Shown here piece by piece: positions 40,591 through 48,279 of a stretch of DNA of 64,000 nt. A program made the translations under genes and the position numbers. Source of the DNA: CAWATZ01 sp963784995 (GTDB lineage Bacteria > Planctomycetota > Planctomycetia > Gemmatales > Gemmataceae); NCBI GenBank assembly GCA_963784995.1, contig CAWATZ010000004.1, positions 975,331-1,039,330 on the forward strand, read 5' to 3'. Every line of letters starts with the position of its first letter. Position 1 is the first letter of the stretch. Under the pieces are notes generated by a model that was not told the origin of the DNA, ran no database searches, and saw only the letters and a program-made list of their open reading frames with translations.

Positions 40591-41187
40591 TTAACTCTGG
40601 GCGGTGGACGATTCCGTCAGGCCGGCCTCGGCCAGTTCCGAGGCCGGGCCCAACTTGCCGCTGTGCGTCCGCACGGGGTTGCTGCCGTCCGCCGTCGTCC
40701 GGTCGAAGACTGCCAGCAGTTTCTCCTTGTCGAACATCATCTCTTCCCGGCTCAGTCCGGTCAGGTCATACAGGGTCGTCAGCTCGATGGCATCGACCGG
40801 ACAGGCCTGCTCGCACATGCCGCAGTAAATGCAGCGCAGCTCGTCGATCACAAACGTCTCCGGATACTTCTCCCGATCGGGCCAGGGAGACGGAGCGGCG
40901 ACAATGTCGATGCAGTGCGCCGGGCAGGCCGTCGAACACATGTAACAGGCCACGCACTTGACCCGGCCCTGTTCGTCCCGGTTGAGACGGTGAACGCCGC
41001 GATAGTTGGCCGGCAGCTTCGGTTGCACCTCGGGATATTGCTGGGTGATCTCCTTGCCGACGAAGGTGCGGGCCACGTGCTTGACCGTGGTGCTGATGCC
41101 CTCCATGATCGCCGGCAGGTACAGCTGCTCCAGCAGGCCAATCCGGGGCGGCTCAATCCAGCGAACGTCGTTTGCAGAAATCGGCAT
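40591..41187 (-). CDS. nuoI: NADH-quinone oxidoreductase subunit I
   Basis: A 198-residue two-[4Fe-4S] ferredoxin subunit of complex I. Both clusters are complete: CVACYMCSTACPAHC and CIYCGMCEQACPVDAIE. It carries electrons from the peripheral arm toward quinone. It begins with a short hydrophobic, basic region that packs on the membrane arm. It lies 11 bases downstream of nuoH. Confidence 0.97.
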   Translation of the reverse strand: MPISANDVRWIEPPRIGLLEQLYLPAIMEGISTTVKHVARTFVGKEITQQYPEVQPKLPANYRGVHRLNRDEQGRVKCVACYMCSTACPAHCIDIVAAPSPWPDREKYPETFVIDELRCIYCGMCEQACPVDAIELTTLYDLTGLSREEMMFDKEKLLAVFDRTTADGSNPVRTHSGKLGPASELAEAGLTESSTAQS

Positions 41188-41198
41188 TGGACTCTCAC

Positions 41199-42554
41199 TC
41201 AGCGCAGGATCGATTGGGGACGCATGGTATTCGGCCGGCCCGTGCCGTGACCGCGAACCTGAAGATCAACACGGGGCGGCGTCGGCGGTATCATCAGGGC
41301 GATCCAGGTGCCGGCCACCAGGATTCCCAGCGACAGCGGCAGCATCAGCCAGTGCGAGTAATCGCCCAGCGGGTGGAAGTGCTTGATGCACAGCACCATC
41401 ACCACGTTCGTGAGGGCCAGCGGGATCAGCACCTTCCACGCCAGGCCCATCAGCTGATCGAAGCGGAATCGCGGAATGGTCCAGCGGATCAGCATGAAGA
41501 ACACGATGAACAGCGCCATCTTCACGGCGTAGATGATCAGCTTGACAATCATCATGCCAACGGAGTTGCTGGACGGGTCGGTCACGCCGGGAAGCAGCCA
41601 GCCGCCAAAGAACAGGGTCACAACCAGGAAGCTCGTCGTGACCATGTGGGTGTATTCGCCCAGGAAGAACATGGCGAACTTCATCGAACTGTATTCGGTG
41701 TGATAGCCTCCAACCAGCTCCTGTTCGCACTCCGAAAGGTCAAAGGGCAGACGGTTGCACTCGGCGAAAATCGCAATCACAAACAGCAGACAGGCCAGTG
41801 GCTGAAACAGGATGTTCCAGCCCATTTCATGCTGGTAGGCGATCATCTTCTCCAGGTTCAGCGAGCCGGTCACCAGCATGATGCCAAGTACCGACATTCC
41901 CATTGGGATCTCATAACTGATGAGCTGGGCACTGGAGCGGAGCGAGCCGAGGAAACTGTACTTGTTGTTGGACGACCAGCCGCCCAGCACGATCGCATAG
42001 ACGGCCAGGCTGCCGATGGCAAAGACATAGACGATGCCAATGTCCACGTGAGGAGCAATCACGAACTGGAGCGAGTTGTTGTACTCGTCCAGTTGCTCCT
42101 GGAAGGTCTTGCCCCCCTTCTCGCTGATGCGTTCCTGCTCTTCCTTCTCGAATGCCTTCTCGGCCTCGACCGTTTGCATCCACTTGCGTTCGGGAGGAGT
42201 GGTCGTTGGGCCGAAGGGAACGACAGCAATGGCCAGCAAAGCGGTACTGACGGCAATCGTCGGGCCCAGGAGATAGAAGATTTTATCGACCGAGGAGGGG
42301 ATGATCTCTTCCTTGAAGAGGAACTTCAACCCGTCGGCGATTGGCTGCAAGATTCCCCAGGGGCCGACCCGGTTGGGACCAACGCGGTCCTGAGTCCAGG
42401 CGGCGATCTTACGCTCCAGCAAGATCAGGTAGGCGCACGTTCCCTGAACGACACAGAACAGACAGAAGATCAGAATGATCGTGGTTATCAGGCCGAAGCC
42501 CAGGTACGCGGGCGTCTGTGTTTCCGCCAGGAGGTTCATGGCTGCAACGTCCAT
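41199..42554 (-). CDS. nuoH: NADH-quinone oxidoreductase subunit H
   Basis: A 451-residue membrane subunit that forms the quinone site. Conserved parts: YLILLERKIAAWTQDRVGPNRVGPWG near residue 41, LQPIADGLKFLFKEEIIPS, and AECNRLPFDLSECEQELVGGYHTEYSSMKFAMFFLGEY. A charged insert of about 45 residues (ERKWMQTVEAEKAFEKEEQE and onward) lies in the loop after the third helix; it is absent from the common NuoH form. ATG 42554 is 2 bases after the nuoG stop. Confidence 0.96.
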   Translation of the reverse strand: MDVAAMNLLAETQTPAYLGFGLITTIILIFCLFCVVQGTCAYLILLERKIAAWTQDRVGPNRVGPWGILQPIADGLKFLFKEEIIPSSVDKIFYLLGPTIAVSTALLAIAVVPFGPTTTPPERKWMQTVEAEKAFEKEEQERISEKGGKTFQEQLDEYNNSLQFVIAPHVDIGIVYVFAIGSLAVYAIVLGGWSSNNKYSFLGSLRSSAQLISYEIPMGMSVLGIMLVTGSLNLEKMIAYQHEMGWNILFQPLACLLFVIAIFAECNRLPFDLSECEQELVGGYHTEYSSMKFAMFFLGEYTHMVTTSFLVVTLFFGGWLLPGVTDPSSNSVGMMIVKLIIYAVKMALFIVFFMLIRWTIPRFRFDQLMGLAWKVLIPLALTNVVMVLCIKHFHPLGDYSHWLMLPLSLGILVAGTWIALMIPPTPPRVDLQVRGHGTGRPNTMRPQSILR

Positions 42555-42556
42555 CC

Positions 42557-44221
42557 TTACTGAGGCAAACCCAGTGGAATGCCATATTCGCCCAGGTCGC
42601 CACCGGCCAGTGGAGCGAAGTAAGCCACCTCGCGAGCCAGCTCGCTCCGCAGCGTCGGCGCATGCACCAGCCCACGGCGCTCCAGCAGGTCAAGGAACAC
42701 CTGTCCTTCGGTGCGCGTCTCTCCCGTCGGCGTGACGCCCCAGTGGATCGCCTGGGCCAGGCCGGAGTGATTGACAAAGGTGCCATCCTTCTCCGCGAAC
42801 GACGCTCCCGGCAGGATGAAGTGAGCGAGGTTGCTGGCCGGCGACGGCATCAGATCGTGACAGACCAGCAGCGGCACCTTCTTGAGCGATTGGGCCTGGT
42901 CCTCGGTGATCCACTTCCATTCCCGCGGCGGATAGCCGGCGGAGAGATACAGCGCCTGCACCTGCCCCAGCGAGGCCGCACGCAGCACGCGATCAAACGG
43001 AATCACGTCGCCCTGGAAGTGCTTCAGGACCGCCTGCACTCCCAGCCGATTGGGACACTTCTCCGCCCGGATGGTGAACTTGACCGGCTGGATCGGCTTG
43101 CCCCGGCGATCCTTGGGATAGGTGTCGTCCTCCCCTACCACCGGCACCGGTCCAAGGGCCAGCATGGTCGAGGGCGAAAGGCCCTTGAAATAGCGAGCCA
43201 GCAGGTACGCTTCCTCGCAGGTCAGGAACGGCGACAGCACCGCCACCGCTTGCTCGGCCTTCGGGCTCGCCGCCACCCTCTTGAAGCCGGCCTGGAGTTC
43301 CGTGATCGTCTCCCTCCAGCCCTGGGGAAGGAGCTTGCCCTCCCGGCGGACCAGCGGCCGGGTAAACCGTTCGATGGAGTTGACGTAGCCGTAGCCGAGC
43401 CGGCCGTCGTCGCACATGAAATGCCCCTGGGCCCTGGGGTTCGCCCGCGGCCGAAGCCGATAGACGATATTCTTGTTGCCGTCCAGGTGGATGCTGCACC
43501 CCGTTGAGCAGTCGGGGCAGACGCTGTCCCGGCTCTTCAGGTTCCAGACGCGGTGCTTGTAGAGGAAATCCTTGGAGCACAGGGCGCCGACCGGACACAG
43601 GTCCACCACGTTGGTCGCCAGCTTGTTGTTGAGCGGCCGGCCCGGAAAGATGTCGATCTCGGAGTGGTTGCCCCGGCTGGTGACCAGCAGCTCCGCCTGG
43701 CCGCTGATCTCGCGCGTGAAGCGCACACAGCGCGAACACATGATGCAGCGGTCCGTGAACAGGGTGACGTTGTTGCCGACGTACGGCTTGTTGGGCGGCG
43801 TGTTCTTGTTGTCGATCATCCGGCTGTGGGCCCAGCCGAAGCGGTAAGTGTAGTCCTGGAGCAGACACTCGCCGGCCTTGTCGCACACTGGACAGTCGAG
43901 CGGATGATTGATCAAAATCCCTTCGAGGGTCTGTCCCTGGGCGTACTTGGCCTTCTTGCTGTTGGTGACGATGACGGTGCCGTCCTTGGCCGGCGTCTGA
44001 CAGGCGGGCACGACCTTGGGCTGCATCGTCACCGTGCCATCCGGCTTGCGCTCGCCGACCTCGACCAGGCACATCCGGCAGCTGGCCACCACAGTCAGCG
44101 CCTCGTGCCAGCAGTAATGAGGGATGAACACGCCCCCCTTCATCGCCGCCTGGATCAGGTTCAAGCGCTCGTTGCCTATGTCCACCGGCTTGTCATTGAC
44201 GAAAACAGTACTATGTGCCAT
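42557..44221 (-). CDS. nuoG: NADH-quinone oxidoreductase subunit G
   Basis: A 554-residue iron-sulfur subunit. The N-terminal ferredoxin-like domain holds the [2Fe-2S] cysteines (HYCWHEALTVVASCRMCLVE and VVPACQTP), then the HxxxCxxC cluster segment (HPLDCPVCDKAGECLLQDY), then CIMCSRCVRFTREISG for a [4Fe-4S] cluster. The C-terminal molybdopterin-like domain is shortened and without catalytic residues, and ends with the mark VNHSGLAQAIHWGV. It is the first gene of the run seen here; nuoA-F and nuoM are not in the window. ATG 44221 starts MAHSTVFVND. Confidence 0.95.
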   Translation of the reverse strand: MAHSTVFVNDKPVDIGNERLNLIQAAMKGGVFIPHYCWHEALTVVASCRMCLVEVGERKPDGTVTMQPKVVPACQTPAKDGTVIVTNSKKAKYAQGQTLEGILINHPLDCPVCDKAGECLLQDYTYRFGWAHSRMIDNKNTPPNKPYVGNNVTLFTDRCIMCSRCVRFTREISGQAELLVTSRGNHSEIDIFPGRPLNNKLATNVVDLCPVGALCSKDFLYKHRVWNLKSRDSVCPDCSTGCSIHLDGNKNIVYRLRPRANPRAQGHFMCDDGRLGYGYVNSIERFTRPLVRREGKLLPQGWRETITELQAGFKRVAASPKAEQAVAVLSPFLTCEEAYLLARYFKGLSPSTMLALGPVPVVGEDDTYPKDRRGKPIQPVKFTIRAEKCPNRLGVQAVLKHFQGDVIPFDRVLRAASLGQVQALYLSAGYPPREWKWITEDQAQSLKKVPLLVCHDLMPSPASNLAHFILPGASFAEKDGTFVNHSGLAQAIHWGVTPTGETRTEGQVFLDLLERRGLVHAPTLRSELAREVAYFAPLAGGDLGEYGIPLGLPQ

Positions 44222-44239
44222 AATCGCGCAGTGTCCCAA

Positions 44240-44599
44240 CCGAGGAATCCCAGGACGACCAGTGTGCCACAGAGAATGTATCCGGACTCGCGGTGTTCGG
44301 CCAGTCGTCAGTCCAGCAATGGCTGAAAAGCCGCAACGTTCTGGGCTACACGAAGGACGGCAAGCACCTCCTCTACCCCGCGATTGGGTCTGATCTCAGC
44401 GGATCAGCGAGCGAACCCAGATTGTTCACGTTCAAATCTGGTTGCGGTCTGGTCTCTGCCGTTACCTCCAAATCTGCCCGGACAATCTCCGCGGTGTCGA
44501 GCCCTGGGATTGCTCCCCCGAAACCGTCGATTTCCGGACCCGGTAGATCCAGGGTGAAGAGTTTGCCGGCGTGTTGGTGGTCGAAGACCTTTCGTCAAC
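44240..44599. other. 360-base stretch with no supported gene
   Basis: Between the nuoG start and the tRNA. One plus-strand reading frame from GTG 44293 has a protein-like opening (VQQWLKSRNVLGYTKDGKHL) but soon loses coding character and has no family I can name. It may be the remnant of a gene damaged when the intron or neighbouring DNA arrived. Confidence 0.4.
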
Positions 44600-44638
44600 T
44601 AGGGTAGGTGGGACTCGAACCCACACTGGAGGGATTTT

Positions 44639-45312
44639 CGTACCACTACGGCTTTCGCCGCCCGGACCGTGAGGGCCCGGTTTGGTGGTCTGGACTATGC
44701 CTTTACCCGGTCTGGGTAGATGCCGTCTAGTCTCTACACTTCCATCAGGAGGACACCACCATGCCTAAGCGGAAATATACCGACGAGCAAGTCAAGGAAG
44801 CAGTGGCAAGATCAACTTCCTTGCGACAAGTCCTATTGACACTCGGTTTAGTCCCTGCCGGAGGCAATTACAAGTGTCTCAAGGACACGATGGCGCGACT
44901 GGCTATCGATACGTCTCATCTGCTAGGTCAGGCAATTCACCGGGGGAAGAAGTTCGGACCACGAAGCCGGCTTGAGGATTACCTAGCGAACCGGCGGCCA
45001 ATCCAGTCGTTCAAACTCAAGAACCGCTTGCTAGCGGAAGGAATCCTTCGCTGGCAGTGCCGCTCCTGCAAGTTGACAACCTGGTTGGGCAAACCGATCC
45101 CTCTGGAATTAGAACACAAAGACGGCAATCCTCGCAACAACTCCCTGGAAAATCTGGAACTCCTTTGCCCCAATTGTCACACCTTCACTCCCACCTATCG
45201 TGGGAAGAACAAGGCTTCTCGTGATGTTTAGCTCGGCGTTGCCATTGCCAAAGGGTTCGCCGAATTTGGCATCATTCAGTCATGGAATTCCTCCCATGCT
45301 GCTCAATTGAAT
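44639..45312 (-). ncRNA. group I intron in the UAA tRNA
   Basis: A 674-nt intron on the minus strand. Perfect core pairings are visible: P3 (45268-45273 with 44719-44724, GAUGCC/GGCAUC), P7 (44728-44732 with 44693-44697, GACUA/UAGUC) and P8 (hairpin 44704-44718, UACCC/GGGUA). A P4-type stem lies at 45258-45263 with 45233-45238. The last exon base U is followed by a short P1 (CUUA with UGAG, giving the required U-G at the splice site), and the intron ends in G (44639). Without the 471-nt coding insert it is only about 200 nt, near the size of the common tRNA-Leu(UAA) introns. Structure is intact, so it is probably self-splicing. Confidence 0.87.
44761..45231 (+). CDS. HNH homing endonuclease, antisense to the intron that hosts it
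   Basis: A 156-residue protein with a strong ribosome site (aggagg, 8 nt upstream). The N-terminal 65 residues (EAVARSTSLRQVLLTLGLVPAGGN and onward) form a helical DNA-binding region usual in this HNH group. The C-terminal half has a zinc-binding CRSC and the nuclease motif: LELEHKDGNPRNNSLENLEL (H, N, N), then LCPNCH. It lies within the peripheral loop of the group I intron but on the opposite strand, so it is not read from the tRNA transcript and needs its own promoter. It likely promotes intron spread by cutting intronless tRNA genes. Confidence 0.92.
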   Translation: MPKRKYTDEQVKEAVARSTSLRQVLLTLGLVPAGGNYKCLKDTMARLAIDTSHLLGQAIHRGKKFGPRSRLEDYLANRRPIQSFKLKNRLLAEGILRWQCRSCKLTTWLGKPIPLELEHKDGNPRNNSLENLELLCPNCHTFTPTYRGKNKASRDV

Positions 45313-45361
45313 AAGTCCCTTGCCTCTGCCTTTGGGCTACTACCCCACTCGATCGGGTCTT

Positions 45362-45420
45362 TAGGGAACGCCCTCCGTGGCGTTCCGCTTGCTGCGGAAC
45401 GCCACGGAGGGCGTTCCCTA
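45362..45420. repeat. palindrome, tagggaacgccctccgtggc family
   Basis: Arms of 26 nt around cttgctg form a perfect hairpin. It starts 15 nt upstream of the tRNA 5' end, between the tRNA and the CitG-like gene. Same family as 29114. Confidence 0.95.
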
Positions 45421-45465
45421 CTTTAGCAGCCCCGCCGAGGCCGAGCAAGGCGTCTCGTACCCCGG

Positions 45466-46344
45466 TCATTCCGTCTCGAATCCCGCGGACCAGGGCCAGG
45501 GCGGCGGCAGCGGGATGGTCCCCTGCCGCAGCAGCACGAACAGGGCCGCGGTCAGCAGGTCCGCCGTCGTGCCGGGGTTGCGCTGATGGCCCACACCTCG
45601 CAGGAACGCATCCAGCTCGCCGTAGGCGATCCATCCCGCACGGTCGCGGGGCCAGCCCTCGCTCAGAACGTGCCGGGCCCGCCAGGTCACGTCCTCGGCC
45701 TCGCCCGGGCCCTGTTTGCGGGCAATCAGGCTGTCGGGGATGCTGCCCAGTAGCCGCAGCTGGGCCTGGACGATCGCTCCCTCCAGTGTGCCCAGCTCCT
45801 CCAGGCCTTGCATCAGGGCCGGGGCCGCGACCTCAAACACGTCCGCAAAGTCGGTGACGTACTGGCGGGCAATGCGGTCGCGCTCCTCGGCCAGCTGCAT
45901 CACCTCTCGCAGCGTCCCCGTCGGTTCCTGACGCACGTCCTGCTCCGGCACCTCGCCCATCCCACCGGGAGACGCCAGCCGGATCGCTTCATAGACAAGC
46001 CGGGCGTCCTCCTGGTTCAGGTCCGCCAGGATGCGCGCCACGCCAGGACGCAGGTCCTCTTCTCCTGGCACCGCGGCCAGCGGCGCCAGCAGCAGGATCA
46101 TGCCGAGGTTGCTGTTGGTCCGCACCACCTGGCGCGTGGCCTGGACGCACTCCAGCACCGTTTGCCCGACTCGCCGCCCTGGAGCGCGCGACAATACCGG
46201 GGCGATGGCGGCTGCGCTGACGGCGAAGTCGAGATAGGTGAGATCGTCAAAGTCCTGATAGCGGTGGACGTTGCCGGCCTTGCGGGCCGTCGCTTCCCAC
46301 AGACAGGCCAGCTGGCGCAGAGGCCGGGATCGCGCATGGCTCAC
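45466..46344 (-). CDS. triphosphoribosyl-dephospho-CoA synthase (CitG)-like protein
   Basis: A 292-residue protein. Typical family signatures: GNVHRYQDFDDLTYLDFAVSAAAIAP near residue 20 and TNSNLGMILLLAPL near residue 85. The GTG start at 46344 overlaps the stop of the ATP-grasp gene by 4 bases, so the two are translationally coupled. CitG itself makes the prosthetic-group precursor of citrate lyase, but no citrate or malonate decarboxylase genes are here. CitG-like and RimK-like proteins also occur together in the tetrahydromethanopterin C1 gene sets of methylotrophs and planctomycetes; this pair may belong to that pathway (inference). Confidence 0.85.
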   Translation of the reverse strand: MSHARSRPLRQLACLWEATARKAGNVHRYQDFDDLTYLDFAVSAAAIAPVLSRAPGRRVGQTVLECVQATRQVVRTNSNLGMILLLAPLAAVPGEEDLRPGVARILADLNQEDARLVYEAIRLASPGGMGEVPEQDVRQEPTGTLREVMQLAEERDRIARQYVTDFADVFEVAAPALMQGLEELGTLEGAIVQAQLRLLGSIPDSLIARKQGPGEAEDVTWRARHVLSEGWPRDRAGWIAYGELDAFLRGVGHQRNPGTTADLLTAALFVLLRQGTIPLPPPWPWSAGFETE

Positions 46345-47489
46345 CGCTTGCTGGAATGATCGAGGAACTCCACGATGGCGTGGGCCACGTCGATGCCGGT
46401 GACGGAGGCCAGGGCCCGCCAGCCGGGCACGGCGTTGACCTCCAGCACGTACCAGCCGCCGTCGGCGGCCGGCAGCAGATCGACGCCCGCCACCAGCACG
46501 CCCAGCCGTTCGCAGGCTTCCAGGGCCAGGTGCGTTTCCTCCGGTCCGGGGACGGTCGGCTCGGCGGTGCCGCCCTGGGCGACGTTGGTACGCCAGTCGC
46601 ACTTGTTGCTGCGACGCATGGCGGCCAGGACTTCCCGGCCCAGCACAAACAGACGCAAGTCCCAGCCGGGATGGGGGATCATCTGCTGCAAGTAGAGGAC
46701 GCTGCTGGTGCGCTCCAGGGCGCGGAAGGTGCGCCAGGCCAGCTCCGGATCGCTGACGCGGACCATGCCTCGGCCCTCGGAGCCGAACAGCGGTTTGACG
46801 ACCACGTCGCCGCCCAGGGTGTGGAAGGCTTCCAGGGCGGCGTCGGCGTGCTGACAAACCACCGTGGGCGGCACGCGCAGACCGGCCGAGTGCAGCAGCG
46901 CCGTGGTCAGGTACTTGTCCACGCAGATTTCGACGGAGCGCGGCGGGTTGAGGACCATCACCCCCTCGGCCTGCATCCGCTGAAGCAGGTCCATGCGGAA
47001 GATCACCTGCTCCAGCGAACCGGGCGGCATGGTGCGGACCAGGATGGCGTCCTGCCCATGCAGGAGACAGCCCGGTGACAGCGGACTGCCTCCGAAGGCC
47101 TGACACTCACACTGGCGCGGCCAGAAAGCAGGCGCAGCCGTGGGCTCGACACAAGCCCGAAGCGCCAGCGCCGGGCCGGCCCCGTCGCTTGCGCTCCGGG
47201 CTTGTGTGTGGCCGGCCCCGTCGCTTGCGCTCCGGGCTTGTGTGTGGCCGGCCCCGTCGCTTGCGCTCCGGGCTTGTGTGTGGCCGGCTCCGTCGCTGGC
47301 GCTCCGGGCTTGTGTCGAGCCCGCAGGCGAGCCGCCCGCGGCCACGGCTGCGGGCGCTCTCGTCAAGGCGACGGAACCGGTCAGCCGGCGGAAATCGACC
47401 GCCTCGGCCTTGTGCCCTTGCTCGCTCGCCGCCCGCAGCAGGTCGCGGACGTGCCAGCCGTCGCCTGCCGACAATATGGCCATGCGCAT
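46341..47489 (-). CDS. RimK-like ATP-grasp ligase with an in-frame palindromic repeat insertion
   Basis: A 382-residue ATP-grasp enzyme. The ATP-binding core has DVVVKPLFGSEGRGMVRVSD and the closing VLEVNAVPGWRAL with the metal-binding residues. Its family joins amino acids, often glutamate, to an acceptor with loss of ATP's terminal phosphate. Residues 56-116 are foreign-looking: the 12-residue unit QARSASDGAGHT repeats four times and is coded by the tandem and inverted repeat at 47142-47324. The rest reads on without a break. The downstream gene overlaps by GTGA. ATG 47489 was chosen; ATG 47483 is also possible. The acceptor is unknown. Confidence 0.85.
   Translation of the reverse strand: MRMAILSAGDGWHVRDLLRAASEQGHKAEAVDFRRLTGSVALTRAPAAVAAGGSPAGSTQARSASDGAGHTQARSASDGAGHTQARSASDGAGHTQARSASDGAGPALALRACVEPTAAPAFWPRQCECQAFGGSPLSPGCLLHGQDAILVRTMPPGSLEQVIFRMDLLQRMQAEGVMVLNPPRSVEICVDKYLTTALLHSAGLRVPPTVVCQHADAALEAFHTLGGDVVVKPLFGSEGRGMVRVSDPELAWRTFRALERTSSVLYLQQMIPHPGWDLRLFVLGREVLAAMRRSNKCDWRTNVAQGGTAEPTVPGPEETHLALEACERLGVLVAGVDLLPAADGGWYVLEVNAVPGWRALASVTGIDVAHAIVEFLDHSSKR
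47142..47324. repeat. tandem plus inverted repeat block inside the ATP-grasp gene
   Basis: A 36-bp unit (gccccgtcgcttgcgctccg and onward) occurs in four tandem copies between about 47177 and 47320, flanked by an inverted copy near 47143-47170 so that the whole block can fold back. Its length is 183 nt, exactly 61 codons, so the host frame is kept. Confidence 0.92.
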
Positions 47490-47511
47490 AAATGCCACCT
47501 CGCCTGGAGAG

Positions 47512-48279
47512 TCATTTGCTCGCGGCCCCGTAGCCCGCCTTTTTCGCGTCCGCCTCGGTCCGGAAAAAGATGGCGTGCTGCGAGGTCTTCATTTGCTCGT
47601 AATAGCGACCGGTGGGCAGATGGTACTTCTTGGTCGATTTGTTGCCGATGATGCAGCCCTTCTCCCAGCCGGCCAGGGTCAGGCCTTCTTCCCGGCCTTT
47701 CTCCTCCGTGGTCTTCCCCTTCTGCCGGGCGTGAAAGGTGCTGGGCGGCTCCGGCAACGGCTCCTTCGGGTTCCAGACACCGCGCTCCTTGGTCCGGGCC
47801 TGCTTCTGGGCCGCTTGCAGCCGTTCGACGTACTTGACGTTGGGCACCTGGGTCGCCAGGATGGCGTTGCCGGTACGCAGCATTTCCTCGTTGACCAGCT
47901 GCTTGTCCAGCCAGACGTAACCCCAGCGCTGCGTGTTGTCGCTGGAAACGGGGATCTGCACGTCAAACTCGACCCGCACCACGTTGCGCGTCAGCAGCAG
48001 CGACAGGGACTGCTGGGCCCGGGTGCCCCACGGCTCTTGCCCGTCCCTGTCCCGGCTGGCCTTGGCCGGGGCCTCCAGACCGATCAGCCGGATGATGATC
48101 GGCCTGTGCTGCTCCCCGAGCTGCACCTGGACCGTCTGGCCATCGACGACCTTGACCACAGTCCCGGTCAGGTCCGCGGTGGCGACCGGTGGTTTGGCCT
48201 GGGCCGATGCCAGAGCCGGGCTGACGAGCACCAGGAGACAGACCAGGCCGAGCCGTTGCCATTGTGGTCTACACATCAT
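47512..48279 (-). CDS. secreted thermonuclease-family (SNase) protein
   Basis: A 255-residue protein with a signal peptide (GLVCLLVLVSPALASAQA). Residues 35-165 form a staphylococcal nuclease-like OB-fold: GTVVKVVDGQTVQVQL, IIRLIGLEAPA, and NEEMLRTGNAILATQVPNVKYVERLQ. After a lysine-rich linker there is a short C-terminal domain (GNKSTKKYHLPTGRYYEQM) like the modules often fused to such nucleases. It probably cleaves nucleic acid outside the cytoplasm. Its ATG overlaps the phospholipase D-like stop by 11 bases, so the two are co-translated. Confidence 0.88.
   Translation of the reverse strand: MMCRPQWQRLGLVCLLVLVSPALASAQAKPPVATADLTGTVVKVVDGQTVQVQLGEQHRPIIIRLIGLEAPAKASRDRDGQEPWGTRAQQSLSLLLTRNVVRVEFDVQIPVSSDNTQRWGYVWLDKQLVNEEMLRTGNAILATQVPNVKYVERLQAAQKQARTKERGVWNPKEPLPEPPSTFHARQKGKTTEEKGREEGLTLAGWEKGCIIGNKSTKKYHLPTGRYYEQMKTSQHAIFFRTEADAKKAGYGAASK

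Larger units (their letters stand above)
44600..45346 (-). tRNA. tRNA with anticodon UAA (Leu-type codon UUA), split by a group I intron
   Basis: 5' exon 45346-45313 and 3' exon 44638-44600 join into a full cloverleaf of 73 nt. Acceptor stem GGGGUAG pairs with CUACCCU (first pair G-U) with discriminator A; D stem GCC/GGC; anticodon stem AGGGA/UCCCU; loop CUUAAAA, giving anticodon UAA; five-nucleotide variable loop CCAGU; T stem GUGGG/CCCAC with loop UUCGAGU. The 3' CCA is not encoded. UAA would read leucine, but bacterial tRNA-Leu normally has a long variable arm, which this lacks. The splice point falls between U34 and A35, the classic site for tRNA-Leu(UAA) introns. So identity as Leu is uncertain. 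Confidence 0.8.

Noticed and set aside
44293..44607. Open frame between nuoG and the tRNA as a real gene
   Set aside because: Only the first 30 residues look protein-like; the rest has no coding features and it runs into the tRNA 3' exon.
47142..47324. Regular 36-bp repeats considered as a CRISPR array
   Set aside because: The units are directly adjacent with no unique spacers, they are coded in frame in a protein, and no cas gene is near.
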